The notes: generated from the sequence alone by a model not told the origin. A DNA stretch of 64,000 bases from Pseudomonas cedrina subsp. cedrina (GCF_001983175.1 NZ_MNPW01000013.1:1-64000); one strand, 5' to 3'; shown: positions 53,198 to 62,250, counted from the stretch's first letter. Program-made: numbers and translations.

Positions 53198-53586
53198 GGT
53201 TGGCTCCGCCGCGTGCCCCAGGCACCTGAATAAAAGATCAGCCCGGCACCGTCCAGATAGCGGGCCAAACCAGGAAAACGGCGACACAACGCCCACTGCA
53301 GGTGTCGATACAGCCAGGTATCCGGTCGGCCGCGTTTGTGGCGGCGCAACAGCCCACCGCCCACGTAAATGCCCGCAGCCACCGCGATCAGCATCGTGGT
53401 CGGCGCTATCGCCACGCTGCGAGCGATCCAGGCGATTGGCGCACCCACGGCCAGCCCCACCAGAGCGCTGAGCCCGGTGCAGGCCCACAGTTCATCGGCG
53501 GTCAAACCGTGCACCACCACCGGTTGGCGATTCAGGCGATGGGGCAGAAAGGTCAATGTGTGGTCGGTCAGCAAAGGGCTGTTCAT
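53194..53586 (-). CDS. ICE protein, TIGR03750 family (DUF3487)
   Basis: A 130-residue membrane protein beginning with THTLTFLPHRLNRQPVVVHG-like text and two hydrophobic segments (ALVGLAVGAPIAWIA, PTTMLIAVAAGIYVGGGL). It fits the TIGR03750 family, equivalent to TraL/VirB3. It lies 10 bp after the TIGR03745 stop and overlaps the next gene. Confidence 0.85.
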   Translation of the reverse strand: MNSPLLTDHTLTFLPHRLNRQPVVVHGLTADELWACTGLSALVGLAVGAPIAWIARSVAIAPTTMLIAVAAGIYVGGGLLRRHKRGRPDTWLYRHLQWALCRRFPGLARYLDGAGLIFYSGAWGTRRSQP

Positions 53587-53596
53587 GGGCGATCCC

Positions 53597-53968
53597 CTAC
53601 AAAATGCCGGTGGCCTGGGTCAGCAACCAGATGCCGACCACCAGCAACAGCGCGCCAACCGCCACCGTCAGGCCGAAATTGCCCCAGGTCTTGCGCCCGG
53701 CGTGGATCTCCGAATAGGTGGTGTAGGCGTGGTAGCACACGCCGATAAACATGGAGGAAATCACCAGCAAGGCCACCAGCATGACGATGTCATAGCCGTA
53801 GTTCTGCGCGGTTTGCAGAATGCCGTCGCCGGTGCCGCGGGACGGGTCTTCCATGGTCGGCAGACCGGCCTGGGCGTTCAATGCGCTCAACACCGTGGCG
53901 GGCACAGCCAACCCCAACCGCACCGGCGGTCTACGCGTGCAGGGGGATTTAGCGGCGCAACACTGCAT
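53597..53968 (-). CDS. ICE membrane protein, PFL_4702 family (TIGR03745, DUF2976)
   Basis: A protein of about 123 residues with a probable signal followed by two hydrophobic helices (DIVMLVALLVISSMFIGV and VAVGALLLVVGIWLLTQATG), a pilin-like layout. The pattern LPTMEDPSRGTGDGILQT matches the PFL_4702 family, the likely major pilin or VirB2 counterpart. Start at 53968 gives a leader of normal length. Confidence 0.85.
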   Translation of the reverse strand: MQCCAAKSPCTRRPPVRLGLAVPATVLSALNAQAGLPTMEDPSRGTGDGILQTAQNYGYDIVMLVALLVISSMFIGVCYHAYTTYSEIHAGRKTWGNFGLTVAVGALLLVVGIWLLTQATGIL

Positions 53969-53979
53969 AACGGCCTCGT

Positions 53980-54219
53980 TCAGGACAGCAAAAAATAGGT
54001 CAACAGCCCATACATCGCGGCGAAGCGAATCGCGACGCCGAGCAACTGGCGCTGGGAGAGCCTGTGCTCGGCCCAGCCGACGTAGGCCGTGCGCATTGCC
54101 CACACGCCCCACACCAGCAGCACGGCGAATACCACGCCAATTAACAGGACCGCGACGGCGCCGGGTGTGAATCCACCGTGCGCCAGGAACGCTGCGCTTT
54201 GCTCATTGCTCAGGTTCAT
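53980..54219 (-). CDS. ICE membrane protein, PFL_4701 family (TIGR03758, DUF3262)
   Basis: A 79-residue protein with two hydrophobic segments (GAVAVLLIGVVFAVLLVWGV and VAIRFAAMYGLLTYFLLS), matching the PFL_4701 family. The start MNLSNEQ overlaps the RAQPRD gene by 17 bp. It is pilin-like in layout, as is the next gene. Confidence 0.8.
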   Translation of the reverse strand: MNLSNEQSAAFLAHGGFTPGAVAVLLIGVVFAVLLVWGVWAMRTAYVGWAEHRLSQRQLLGVAIRFAAMYGLLTYFLLS

Positions 54220-54547
54220 CGATGGCCTCCGTTTCCACGCGGTAGTCAGCCTGCATGGGCATGGCGTCGCGAGGCTGGGCACGTTCAGGGCTCAAATAGG
54301 CGCGGATGCCTTGGCGAATACGCTGGAGGTCATCACGTAGGCGCGGGTAATCGAAGTGGTAGCGAGCGCTACCGTCACGGGGAAGCGCAGCGGCGTCCTC
54401 GGTCATGCGTTCCAGTACATCGAGTTGGCGAACCAGTGCTGCCAGGCGTGCTTCCTGTACACCCAAGCTCCATGGAGCCCAAAACAGGGAGGGCGCCATC
54501 AGAAGCGCAATAGTGTGTGCGACGTGCGGATTGAAGCGTTTCAACAT
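54203..54547 (-). CDS. RAQPRD family ICE protein
   Basis: A 114-residue exported protein with the family-naming motif RAQPRD near the C-terminus (SPERAQPRDAMPM). A signal peptide is seen at the start (HTIALLMAPSLFWAPWSLG). This small periplasmic protein is a marker of the PFGI-1 class of ICEs. Its role in transfer is not known. It is 102 bp after the TIGR03747 gene, one of the larger gaps in the operon. Confidence 0.9.
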   Translation of the reverse strand: MLKRFNPHVAHTIALLMAPSLFWAPWSLGVQEARLAALVRQLDVLERMTEDAAALPRDGSARYHFDYPRLRDDLQRIRQGIRAYLSPERAQPRDAMPMQADYRVETEAIDEPEQ

Positions 54548-54649
54548 GAATGACCTCTCTGGAAAACAGAGAGAGAGGCTGCCGGTAAATGCAGGCCCGC
54601 GCCGCCAGAAATAAGGCGCGGCGCCTACCCGCTATTGCGCTGCCCAACG

Positions 54650-55393
54650 TCACAAGTATTTTTTGAAGCTTGCCACGGTGATCCTGATCGCGATGCCGAG
54701 CAACAACGCCGAAGGAAGCAAAATCACCAGCGGATGCACACTGATCGGCAACGCCAGATACACCGCCCACGGGCTCAAGGCCAATGGCATGAGCAGTGCC
54801 CGCGCCCGGTGATAGACAAACCCCGATTCCCGCCCGGCACCGAAGCGCCGCACATCGCGGCGGACCAGACCATCCACCATCCCCGTCACAGCGGCCAGCA
54901 AGAACAGCGGCAGCGTCAACACCAGCAGCAATACCCGCAGGCCGAATGTCGCTGAGGCATAGAACGCCGCCAGGACGTAGTTTTCAAGATGCGTGACAGC
55001 CTGAGCAACGACGGCATTGAAGCCTCTGCGAGTATCCGAGAACTGAGCCTGCGCGTTCACACGCTCGACCCAGTTCAATACTCCCGTATCCAGCAGCAGA
55101 CTTTCATGCAACCAAGTTACCCAGCGATAGGCGATGCGCCCCGGTGCCTGCACGACTAGGCTGCGCGTGAATTGGGTCGAGAACTGCTGCAGTTCAAAAT
55201 TCATCATCGCCTGTGCATGCCGCCAGCCCTGTTCCGGCCAAAATAGCTGCATGCCGACCAGTTCGATGATCAGGCTCAACAATAGCGATCCCAGTAATAG
55301 ACCCAGGATGCGCAACGGCAAGGTGAACAAAAATACGACCAGACCGCGCTGTGCAGTCTCTTGTTTGTGGGCGACGCTTATCGGGTCACGCAC
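54650..55393 (-). CDS. ICE membrane protein, PFL_4697 family (TIGR03747)
   Basis: A 247-residue protein with four hydrophobic segments (GLVVFLFTLPLRILGLLL, GLRVLLLVLTLPLFLLAAV and two others) of the PFL_4697/DUF4400 family. It overlaps the TraD stop by 8 bp, consistent with a partner of the coupling protein in the inner membrane. Confidence 0.85.
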   Translation of the reverse strand: MRDPISVAHKQETAQRGLVVFLFTLPLRILGLLLGSLLLSLIIELVGMQLFWPEQGWRHAQAMMNFELQQFSTQFTRSLVVQAPGRIAYRWVTWLHESLLLDTGVLNWVERVNAQAQFSDTRRGFNAVVAQAVTHLENYVLAAFYASATFGLRVLLLVLTLPLFLLAAVTGMVDGLVRRDVRRFGAGRESGFVYHRARALLMPLALSPWAVYLALPISVHPLVILLPSALLLGIAIRITVASFKKYL

Positions 55394-57425
55394 AACGGCG
55401 GTCCTGAGCGTAGCGTTGACGCATCTGTTGGGTCAGTTCAGTCAAGTCGTCTGGCAGGGCTGCAGCTGTCTGCCGGGCCGGCAACGGCATGCGCAGTTTC
55501 CACAGCGTGCCGCCTTCAAGCAGGGCAAACGCCTGGCCTTTAGGCAGAGCGACGATATGCGCTGGCTCCAGCAGCGGCACACTGCTGAGGGTGACGCGGT
55601 CCTGAGTGTTGGAGGTGAATGCGGTTTGGCTAGCGGGGTCGGACACGTCCGTGGCACCGCTGACGGGCGAAATACTCTTGATTTCTACCTTGGGCAGTTG
55701 TTTGGTCAGCAGTTCGGCGGTGGCGGTTTCGCGCACGCGCAGCATGATGACGTTATTGAAGTTACCGACCACTTGCCCAGCCTTGGCGCGGTTGCGCAGG
55801 CGCGCCTCGATATCGCTGAGGGTCTGGGTGTAGGCGGTGACTTGCATGCCAGCTCCGCCGCCTTTGTTGACCAATGGAATGAATTCATCGCCCATCAGGT
55901 CGCTGAATTCGTCGGCGTGCACATTGATCGGTGAGGGGCTTGGGTGAGGCGTGGCGGGCAAGCCGTCGTCCAGCCCGAATTTGTAGACGTGGCCCGCTAC
56001 CGAGACCAGATCGGCGAACATGGAATTGCCGACGGCGGCCGCCACTTCGGCGTCCGACAGTGCATCCAGACCGACGTAGACCACGGCGCGCTGACGCACC
56101 ACCTGCATCCAGTCGAAGATCGGTCGTGGATCATTGAGGTCGGCATAGTCGGGCGCCAACAGTTCAGCGATGGGGCCGCTGGTCAATTTCTCCAGCAGCG
56201 GCAGCAGCGAGGCGACGATTTTGTCGAAGAAGGTGCGCTCGTAGCGCACTGCGCTGCGCAGGCCCTCAAGAATGGGGTCGAATAGCGGCACAAGGGTCAG
56301 ATATTGCTCGATGGCCACCACCCGGCGATCGCGACCGAGCATATGCCGTGGGGTATTGCGCTCATTGATGCCCTCTTCGATCTGCACGATGGCTTCCCAC
56401 GCCTTGGGTGCGTGGCGGGCGAACAGGTGCTGGGCGTACTCAATGAACAACGTGTCGATATTGACCACATGGCGCTGGATCAGCAGGTAGTCCGGGCGGT
56501 GCCCCAGTTCAACCAGGGCGCGGGCAATGATATTGACGAAGCGCCAGGCGAACTCGCGAAAGGCCGCACTATTGCCCTCGCTGGACAATTGACCGGCAAC
56601 GCGGCTGGCGACTTCGGTAATGCGACCAAAGCGGCCGATGGCGTTGTAGCGCGCAGAGCTGGCGGGCCAGCCCAGGTGGAAAATGTACAGACTGTCGAGC
56701 CTGCCGGCGCGACGGCATTCGGCGAAAACGCGCAGCAACAGGTCGGGGTCGCCTTTGGGATCGAAGACGATGCAGGTTTCGCCACGGCGGATGTCTTGGG
56801 CGATCAGCAGTTCGGCCAGGCGGGTTTTGCCGACCCGTGTGGTCCCGAGCACCAACGTGTGGCCGACGCGCTCGCTCAGAGGGAGGGCGACATCCTCTTC
56901 GTTAGGCTCAACGCCGTGCAGACGCGCCAGGCCACCGACGGGAGGCAGTGGACGCAGCGGGTTCAACAGGTGATCCCAACTGGTCACTTTCGCCAAGCGC
57001 TTAAAGGGGCTAGGGGCGAACTCTAGACGCTGCTCCAGTCGCCGTGCGTATCGCAGTCGTCGGGGCGTTTCAACATAGCGTCGAAATTCGGGGCGGTAGG
57101 TCTGCAGCAGGCGATGGGTATGATGGGCTTCCCAGCGAAATCCGCGGCCCAAAAACAGCCGCTCGTGGCTGACCGGAATGCGCTTATCGGATAACGCATA
57201 GCGTGGCAGACGTCGAATGTTGCGGCGGTAACGCAGAATTACCCAGGCCTGTCGTAGCCGAATGTTGCCAAGGACAGCGAAGAGCGCGGCCGCTTCAATA
57301 CCGAGGCTGGGGCTGAGCGCCAGCGACCAGGGTGCAATCAGGCAGAGCGTGGCACTGGCTGCACAGACTGCGACGGTGTACAGCTCAACCGCTGGCCGTA
57401 GCAGCACCTCCACCGTTTGAGCCAT
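55386..57425 (-). CDS. traD: TraD-type conjugative coupling protein (TIGR03743)
   Basis: A 679-residue coupling ATPase that brings the relaxase-DNA complex to the T4SS. It has two N-terminal membrane segments (AVCAASATLCLIAPWSLAL; then GIEAAALFAVLGNIRL), a Walker A motif TTRVGKTR near residue 193-200, Walker B ETCIVFDPKGD, and conserved NVHADEFSDLMGDEF. The start MAQTVEVL at 57425 lies 1 bp past the preceding stop; a longer frame to 57503 runs into the upstream gene. Confidence 0.9.
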   Translation of the reverse strand: MAQTVEVLLRPAVELYTVAVCAASATLCLIAPWSLALSPSLGIEAAALFAVLGNIRLRQAWVILRYRRNIRRLPRYALSDKRIPVSHERLFLGRGFRWEAHHTHRLLQTYRPEFRRYVETPRRLRYARRLEQRLEFAPSPFKRLAKVTSWDHLLNPLRPLPPVGGLARLHGVEPNEEDVALPLSERVGHTLVLGTTRVGKTRLAELLIAQDIRRGETCIVFDPKGDPDLLLRVFAECRRAGRLDSLYIFHLGWPASSARYNAIGRFGRITEVASRVAGQLSSEGNSAAFREFAWRFVNIIARALVELGHRPDYLLIQRHVVNIDTLFIEYAQHLFARHAPKAWEAIVQIEEGINERNTPRHMLGRDRRVVAIEQYLTLVPLFDPILEGLRSAVRYERTFFDKIVASLLPLLEKLTSGPIAELLAPDYADLNDPRPIFDWMQVVRQRAVVYVGLDALSDAEVAAAVGNSMFADLVSVAGHVYKFGLDDGLPATPHPSPSPINVHADEFSDLMGDEFIPLVNKGGGAGMQVTAYTQTLSDIEARLRNRAKAGQVVGNFNNVIMLRVRETATAELLTKQLPKVEIKSISPVSGATDVSDPASQTAFTSNTQDRVTLSSVPLLEPAHIVALPKGQAFALLEGGTLWKLRMPLPARQTAAALPDDLTELTQQMRQRYAQDRRCA

Positions 57426-57426
57426 A

Positions 57427-57849
57427 TCACTGCTCGATGGCTGTTGCGGTGATGAGCACGGGATAGTGGCTGAGGCCCAGACGCGAGGCGAAATCATCCC
57501 CAACCATTGGCGTCAGGCTTACACCGGGAGCCAGGTTGCGCAGATCCCGAAGCGCCGCTGCGGACTCCACATTGACGACCAGCCCAACGGCACCCAGGTT
57601 TTGCAGTTGGGGCAGGCGTTGTTGCAGCCATCTCAGAGAGAGCGGGTCATCACCGATCAGAAACAGCGCGGTGATGCCTGGCAAATCCACGGTTTTTGCT
57701 TGTACTTGGCCGGGTTGCAATGACAACGAACGTATCGGCAATAGCGCTGCTTCGTTGTAGACAAAGGGGGCGCGAGTGTCTGGATTTGCGAATGCGCTCA
57801 GGCTCCCCACGACAAGCACACCTGACAGCAAAATCCAGGAGCGTTTCAT
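57427..57849 (-). CDS. ICE protein, PFL_4695 family (TIGR03765)
   Basis: A 140-residue exported protein with a signal peptide (ILLSGVLVVGSLSAFA) and the family patterns LGAVGLVVNVESAAALRDL and LAPGVSLTPMVGDDFASRLG. It lies between the lytic transglycosylase and traD, as in PFGI-1-class ICEs. Periplasmic; role unknown. Confidence 0.85.
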   Translation of the reverse strand: MKRSWILLSGVLVVGSLSAFANPDTRAPFVYNEAALLPIRSLSLQPGQVQAKTVDLPGITALFLIGDDPLSLRWLQQRLPQLQNLGAVGLVVNVESAAALRDLRNLAPGVSLTPMVGDDFASRLGLSHYPVLITATAIEQ

Positions 57850-58394
57850 CGTGTGCTCTTCTGCGATTGGGTGCCCAGTGTCGCCATGTAACGCTCGACA
57901 GCTTGTCGATAGCGCCTCGCCTGAACTCCGCCGGCGGGGCGATGGTAACGCCCGGCCGCCATCAACCAGCTCTCATTGCTGTTGTACTGCTCACGTAAGA
58001 TCATCGCCGCCAGCCGCAGGTTACGGTAGGGCTCCAGGAGCTCGCAGGGGTGGCTTACACGGTCGCCTTGATAGCCGACGTTGAGCTGAGCCAGGCCCAC
58101 ATCAATACGGTTTTGCGGTGTGGATTGCAGTGCATGTTGTAATGCCTGGCAGGCTTGGCGTCGTGTCGCATAACGATGTGGCTGGTCGGCGATATTCAGC
58201 GTCCAGGGCCAGGGCACAGTGCGGCCACGCAGCATTTTTCCGGTTTCCTGCAACGCGACGGCGTAGAGCAGGGTTGGCGGTACTTGTGCGGAAGCGGCTG
58301 CCAGTTGATATGCCCAGGGTGGCCACTCCTGCGCGGCGACCAAGGTCGGCATCAGCGCTAACAACGCGCAATAACGGATCACTGGCGTTGCCAT
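57846..58394 (-). CDS. Lytic transglycosylase of the transfer apparatus
   Basis: A 182-residue exported lysozyme-like protein: signal peptide, then LLYAVALQETGK with the catalytic Glu, then IDVGLAQLNVGY and AGRYHRPAGG. It would open the peptidoglycan for the conjugation channel. It overlaps the genes on both sides by a few bases. Confidence 0.85.
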   Translation of the reverse strand: MATPVIRYCALLALMPTLVAAQEWPPWAYQLAAASAQVPPTLLYAVALQETGKMLRGRTVPWPWTLNIADQPHRYATRRQACQALQHALQSTPQNRIDVGLAQLNVGYQGDRVSHPCELLEPYRNLRLAAMILREQYNSNESWLMAAGRYHRPAGGVQARRYRQAVERYMATLGTQSQKSTR

Positions 58395-59098
58395 TGTCCA
58401 TTCACCTCACGCACCAGCGCCGGCAGCTCACCCGCCAGCCCCAGTGCTTCCCAGCGCCCGGCATCATGGTTCAGGGTAATGCGCCGATCACGTACACGTT
58501 GCGGATCGACCGCCAAACGCTGTGCCCAGCGGCGCAAGCGCAGGTCGTCATTGACACTGCCGACCAGGTACACATCCATTTCAGTGTTGGCGTGGTGCAG
58601 TTGTTTGACCTGGGCGTCGCAGCGCACGCAGTTGTCCTCCACGAAAAGAGCAATCCTGCGTTGCCGGACGGGGCTGCTGGTGGCTGCGGGCAATGTCACG
58701 GGCAGCAGCGTCGGGTACAAACGCTGCCAGGCCTGATCATAGGCGCGTTGATAGGCCAATTCCTTGGCGACACGCGCTGATTCGGCGCGAACCTGCAATT
58801 CGGCGTAGCGACGGCGTTCCTCGTCGTTGCGGGCCTCGATGCCGAGGGCGGTCAGCGGGTCCAGGTTGGGCGAGTAGATACCGAGCGGGCCTTGTTGCAG
58901 TTGGCGATAGCGCGCCCAGTCTTCGGCGCGCAACCCCCAATCCTGAGCGCGTTGCTCGTCCGTGCGCTGTTCGCGACTGATGCGTGCGCGCGAGGTCATT
59001 TCGTCTTCAGCGTTGGCACGGTTCTGACTGGCAAACAGGGCGCCGCTCAGTGCAATGACCCAGCTCAATCGGCAGGAAAACCTGGATCCCTTGGTCAT
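58379..59098 (-). CDS. ICE protein, PFL_4693 family (TIGR03759)
   Basis: A 239-residue exported protein with the family core DWGLRAEDWARYRQLQQGPL and SPNLDPLTALGIEAR in the first half. The second half has a thioredoxin-like CVRCDAQV with an active-site-like CxxC, suggesting a thiol role in assembling cysteine-rich T4SS proteins. Signal peptide at about 10-28. Confidence 0.85.
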   Translation of the reverse strand: MTKGSRFSCRLSWVIALSGALFASQNRANAEDEMTSRARISREQRTDEQRAQDWGLRAEDWARYRQLQQGPLGIYSPNLDPLTALGIEARNDEERRRYAELQVRAESARVAKELAYQRAYDQAWQRLYPTLLPVTLPAATSSPVRQRRIALFVEDNCVRCDAQVKQLHHANTEMDVYLVGSVNDDLRLRRWAQRLAVDPQRVRDRRITLNHDAGRWEALGLAGELPALVREVNGQWQRQ

Positions 59099-59101
59099 GA
59101 C

Positions 59102-59725
59102 TCACTCCTGCGGCACTGCCAGGCGCCGTGTTTGGTGCCCAACGCGAAACAACGCGGATTGCGCCGTTAGTTCCTCAAGACGCCATTGCCCTTCAGCGTC
59201 GCCCAGGCTAAGCAAGCGGACTTGAGTCAAACCCAGGCTTCCATTCGGCTGGATCGCCAGGAAACGCTGGCCGCCACGGAATTCGACGCCGAGCACCTGG
59301 AACGTTGGCGCCACCGTTGCGGGGCGTGACTTGGCTTCGGGTTTACGCGGTTTGGGTCGGGTGGCCGCCGTGCTGGCAAGCTGTTGCGACTGGGCCTCAA
59401 GCCGACTCTTCAGTTCGGCTATCTGCGCTGTGTGGATAGCGACTTGCTGACTTAGCTCATCTCCTTGCTGCTGCCAGAGATCACCCGCGCGTTGCAGCTT
59501 TTGCTCGGTCACATGAGCCGGCGCGGCCTCGACGGCTGCCTGAAAAGCTTCGAGCGCAGCGGCGCGATTTTGCAGTTCGGCAATCTGAGCATCGGGTGCA
59601 TCCCGGCGGCGCTGTTCATCCTGACGGGTGATGGAGCCGGCTAGTGAAAGCACGACGAGACTGAGCAGCATCAACCAGATGAAGGCTAGAGCGGCAACGG
59701 CACGTGGCGCCGATGGGCGTTTCAT
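59102..59725 (-). CDS. Coiled-coil inner-membrane ICE protein
   Basis: A 207-residue protein with one N-terminal membrane segment (ALAFIWLMLLSLVVLSLAG), a coiled coil from about 40 to 115 (AQIAELQNRAAALEAF, TAQIAELKSRLEAQ), a basic proline-rich linker and a C-terminal beta domain (FQVLGVEFRGGQRFLAI). The layout resembles PilP/PilO-like proteins. The ATG overlaps the PilL stop by ATGA. It is conserved at this position in related ICEs; function unproved. Confidence 0.65.
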   Translation of the reverse strand: MKRPSAPRAVAALAFIWLMLLSLVVLSLAGSITRQDEQRRRDAPDAQIAELQNRAAALEAFQAAVEAAPAHVTEQKLQRAGDLWQQQGDELSQQVAIHTAQIAELKSRLEAQSQQLASTAATRPKPRKPEAKSRPATVAPTFQVLGVEFRGGQRFLAIQPNGSLGLTQVRLLSLGDAEGQWRLEELTAQSALFRVGHQTRRLAVPQE

Positions 59726-60186
59726 GGCAGCACCTCGACAGTGCGGGTAAAGCACACCTGCCTTTCACCGTCGTCAACCACCAGGCGCCAGGTATTGCCA
59801 GCGAGCAGTTGCAGGGTTTGATTCAACGGTAGCGGGCCCAGCCGCCAATGTGCGGCGGGCAAGGGCAGAGCCCACAAGCTCGCGAGTGCGGGATCGCCTT
59901 CGCATAATTGATAACCGGAGTGGCGCAACACATAACGCATCGCGTCGCCGACGCGGGTGGCAGCAGTGGCGGGAATTCGCAAGTCGATGATTTGTTGCTG
60001 CAAATCCATCTGGTCGTCAGCCGGTTGCAGTTCAATCAAGGTGTAGCGGTTTTGCCGAATCACCGGAGTCTCATTTGGGCTGATTTCAGCAGGCAGCATC
60101 GCTTCGGGTGCGGAGGGCAGCGTACAGCCGGCCAGCAGGCACATACCCAGCGAGTAAACCCCTCGAACACCTTTACCTGAAAACAT
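59722..60186 (-). CDS. PilL N-terminal-like lipoprotein (TIGR03748)
   Basis: About 154 residues starting MFSGKGVRG, with a lipoprotein signal CLLAGCTLPSA and the PFGI-1-class PilL pattern: RYTLIELQPA, RVGDAMRYVLRHSGYQLCEG, LPLPAAHWRLGPLPLNQTLQ, VCF near the end. This start is chosen over a longer frame to 60342 because that frame reads through a terminator-like hairpin. Role: type IV pilus-related part of the mating system. Confidence 0.85.
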   Translation of the reverse strand: MFSGKGVRGVYSLGMCLLAGCTLPSAPEAMLPAEISPNETPVIRQNRYTLIELQPADDQMDLQQQIIDLRIPATAATRVGDAMRYVLRHSGYQLCEGDPALASLWALPLPAAHWRLGPLPLNQTLQLLAGNTWRLVVDDGERQVCFTRTVEVLP

Positions 60187-60307
60187 CCCAAAGCCCTCGT
60201 ATGCAGAGCGCCATTGAGCAATGTCGATTGAAAGGTTGCAGCGGCAAATGCGCCGGCCCCGCACACCCGAATGCACCCGCCAGCATTGGACGCGCCCCGC
60301 ATAGACA

Positions 60308-60331
60308 AACGGCCTTCCACAGAAGGCCGTT
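60308..60331 (-). terminator. Terminator-like hairpin before pilL
   Basis: A perfect 10-bp inverted repeat (AACGGCCTTC) with a 4-nt loop, 12 bp after the stop of the gene at 60343. The minus-strand side is followed by TGTCTATG, a weak T tract; the plus side has GTCGTTTTC. It may separate transcription of pilL and later genes from the genes to the right. Confidence 0.55.
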
Positions 60332-60342
60332 GTCGTTTTCAC

Positions 60343-60633
60343 TCAATATTCGTCAGGCAGCAGCATCGTCGTGATCGACCGATCCCACTCGGTGATGATC
60401 CACAACGTCAGCTCAGGCGCGATGTTATAGACCGACAGCAGGCGCCTGCCGAATTTCAGCGCGTACTGGTTTTCTTCCCAGTCCTCGCTACAGACATCCC
60501 CCCAATCGCCTTTGATATGACGCAGCAGATAGGGGAGTGGATTCAAGGCCTCACGCTCGATCAGCGCTTGGACCCCAGGGGTGGTAACGATGACGCCCGG
60601 CGTGAACTGCGGGGCGGAACAATTGAGGGTCAT
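60343..60633 (-). CDS. Small conserved ICE protein
   Basis: A 96-residue soluble protein of a type found beside the DUF3577 gene in PFGI-1-class ICEs. Landmarks are VTTPGVQALIEREALNPLPY, HIKGDWGDVC and NQYALKFGRRLLSVY, ending ITTMLLPDEY. I do not know its function. A good ribosome binding site (AAGGAG) lies just before the ATG. The downstream hairpin at 60308 ends its transcript. Confidence 0.75.
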   Translation of the reverse strand: MTLNCSAPQFTPGVIVTTPGVQALIEREALNPLPYLLRHIKGDWGDVCSEDWEENQYALKFGRRLLSVYNIAPELTLWIITEWDRSITTMLLPDEY

Positions 60634-60693
60634 GGCAGACTCCTTGATAAGACTGACGCCTGAACACAGCGTCGAAGGGATGAGCGCGCACGG

Positions 60694-61146
60694 TCACTGG
60701 ACGGCTTGCGCGGTTGCAGGCGTGTCGTTGGAGGCCGTCTTGGGCTTGGCCTGGTACACCAGGTGGCCATCAACCTTGATCCAACTGATGAACAGCAAGC
60801 GGGCCTTGAGACTGACGCCGGTTTGCCCGACTTTTTCGCCACGGCTGTAGCGGAACAGGTCGGCCCACAGGTCGCCCAAGCGGAAACCCAGCAGCACTTT
60901 CTGGCCTTGCTTGACCGCGTCGGCGTATTGCTTGACCAGGCGTTGTGCTTCGCTACCACAGACAGTGACGTCGAAGTAGCGATACTCCGGCGCCTCGGTC
61001 GGGCCACTGAGAGCCGCGAGCGTGCAGGCCAAAAATGCCTTGCCGCGCTTGGGTTGGATTTCGCGGACCCGGTTCAGATAACCCAAACCCTGGGTGTGCA
61101 GATCGAAGTAAGTCGCCTCATCGGCAACGGCAGATGATTGGGACAT
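60694..61146 (-). CDS. STY4534-family ICE replication protein (DUF3577)
   Basis: A 150-residue protein of the DUF3577/STY4534 family, with ATYFDLHTQGLGYLNRVREI, GKAFLACTLAALSGP, and YRYFDVTVCGSEAQRLV. The family is linked to ICE replication or to DNA-binding near ssb. The start MSQSSAVAD at 61146 has GGAG upstream, and a longer frame is rejected because the leader has no coding character. A long leader with a repeated element (61309-61362) precedes it. Confidence 0.85.
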   Translation of the reverse strand: MSQSSAVADEATYFDLHTQGLGYLNRVREIQPKRGKAFLACTLAALSGPTEAPEYRYFDVTVCGSEAQRLVKQYADAVKQGQKVLLGFRLGDLWADLFRYSRGEKVGQTGVSLKARLLFISWIKVDGHLVYQAKPKTASNDTPATAQAVQ

Positions 61147-61308
61147 GACAGTCTCCTGTTTGGATGGACAGAACGTGGAGACACCCCGAGGGGAGTGGCC
61201 CCACGGGTCGGATACCAGTTCGCGACTGGTGTTGAGGAACGGCATCGCCCGCCGGGATGGCGGGTACTCGCGCGAGGATGCGGTGCGAGCAAAAGGATCA
61301 ACGCCGCA

Positions 61309-61362
61309 GCGCCGTGGCCTTGTAGATCCTGACCACCTGGGCATGTTGCCGAGCATGTCGGC
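61309..61362 (-). repeat. Leader repeat element, copy 1
   Basis: About 54 bp closely resembling 62782-62835: both have GCGCCGT, then GCCTTG-AGATC, then ACCTGGGC, and end in a small hairpin (here GCCGA...TCGGC). Each copy lies in the untranslated region upstream of a minus-strand ICE gene, so they may be shared regulatory sites or RNA elements. Confidence 0.6.
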
Positions 61363-61451
61363 TGAACATGGCTCCAGCCTGCTATGTGTTTGAGCGGCTG
61401 ACGTTTATCAAAGGGAACCCGCAGTGTTGCGGATTTCATTCGGGCAAAAGG

Positions 61452-61477
61452 ATGAAGCCCCGCGTTCGGGGCTTCAT
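61452..61477 (-). terminator. Rho-independent terminator
   Basis: An 11-bp perfect stem (ATGAAGCCCCG) with a 4-nt loop; on the minus strand it is followed by CCTTTTGCCCG. It is 9 bp past the stop of the gene at 61487 and would end that transcript before the DUF3577 leader. Confidence 0.75.
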
Positions 61478-61486
61478 GAGGACGTG

Positions 61487-62215
61487 CTAGGGATGGTCGT
61501 CGAAGGTGGTCAACCCAGGCAGACAAGTCGCGTCAGGATCAAAGATCAGGATTCGCACATCGGCCTGTGCCGCCAGATGCAGCACTTCAACCAACGCCAG
61601 CGGTAGCCCGGCATTCAGGTGCTGCTGACGCAGTTGCTCGGCGCTGCTGCCGTCGAACTCAAGCAAATGCGCGTCGCTCCAGGGCGTGAAGATCAGTTTG
61701 AAACCGAGGGCGTGGCTATCAGCCAGGACAAAGGTCTCGAACAGCAGGCCCGCCGGCCATTCGTCCAGCAACATGGCTTGCAGCGTGGACCAGGCACTGT
61801 GGGGCAGGTGCGTGCTGCTGATCTCCCAGCAGCGGCTGTAGTGGCCGGTCTCGAAGGTCAGCTGTTGCACGCATTCTTCTGCCAGTGCCCTGGAATATTG
61901 GTCCGCCACCAGCGTGGCGGGGGAGTGGTCATGGTTGTACAGCGCATGGATGACATGCACCACGATGCCCTGATTGGGATAGTCATGTGCATGCCTGGAC
62001 AGTTCGCCTGCCTCGATCTCGACCCAGGCGTGCTGCTGGTTGAACAGGCAGGCTTGGCGCTCGAACTGATCGTCGGTCAGGTGCTCCTGATCCGGATGCG
62101 GCGCCAGGTAGCACAGCGGCGCCTGGGCGTCGTAGAGAATGGCCAGCAGACGCTGGATGCGTAGATCGTTGAAGCCGCGCGCGAACGGATTCACGGGGTG
62201 ATTGAACGTAGGCAT
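61487..62215 (-). CDS. Conserved ICE accessory protein
   Basis: A 242-residue soluble protein beginning MPTFNHPVNPFARG, chosen because AGGAG lies 7 bp upstream. QHAWVEIEAGELSRHAHDYP, IVVHVIHALYNHDHSP and LLDEWPAGLLFETFVL are the memorable parts. Similar proteins sit between ssb and DUF3577 in related ICEs, and may be of the DUF5983 type; function unknown. Terminated by the hairpin at 61452. Confidence 0.65.
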   Translation of the reverse strand: MPTFNHPVNPFARGFNDLRIQRLLAILYDAQAPLCYLAPHPDQEHLTDDQFERQACLFNQQHAWVEIEAGELSRHAHDYPNQGIVVHVIHALYNHDHSPATLVADQYSRALAEECVQQLTFETGHYSRCWEISSTHLPHSAWSTLQAMLLDEWPAGLLFETFVLADSHALGFKLIFTPWSDAHLLEFDGSSAEQLRQQHLNAGLPLALVEVLHLAAQADVRILIFDPDATCLPGLTTFDDHP

Positions 62216-62250
62216 GGGTGATCTCCTGCGGTGATGAAGGAGGGACACCG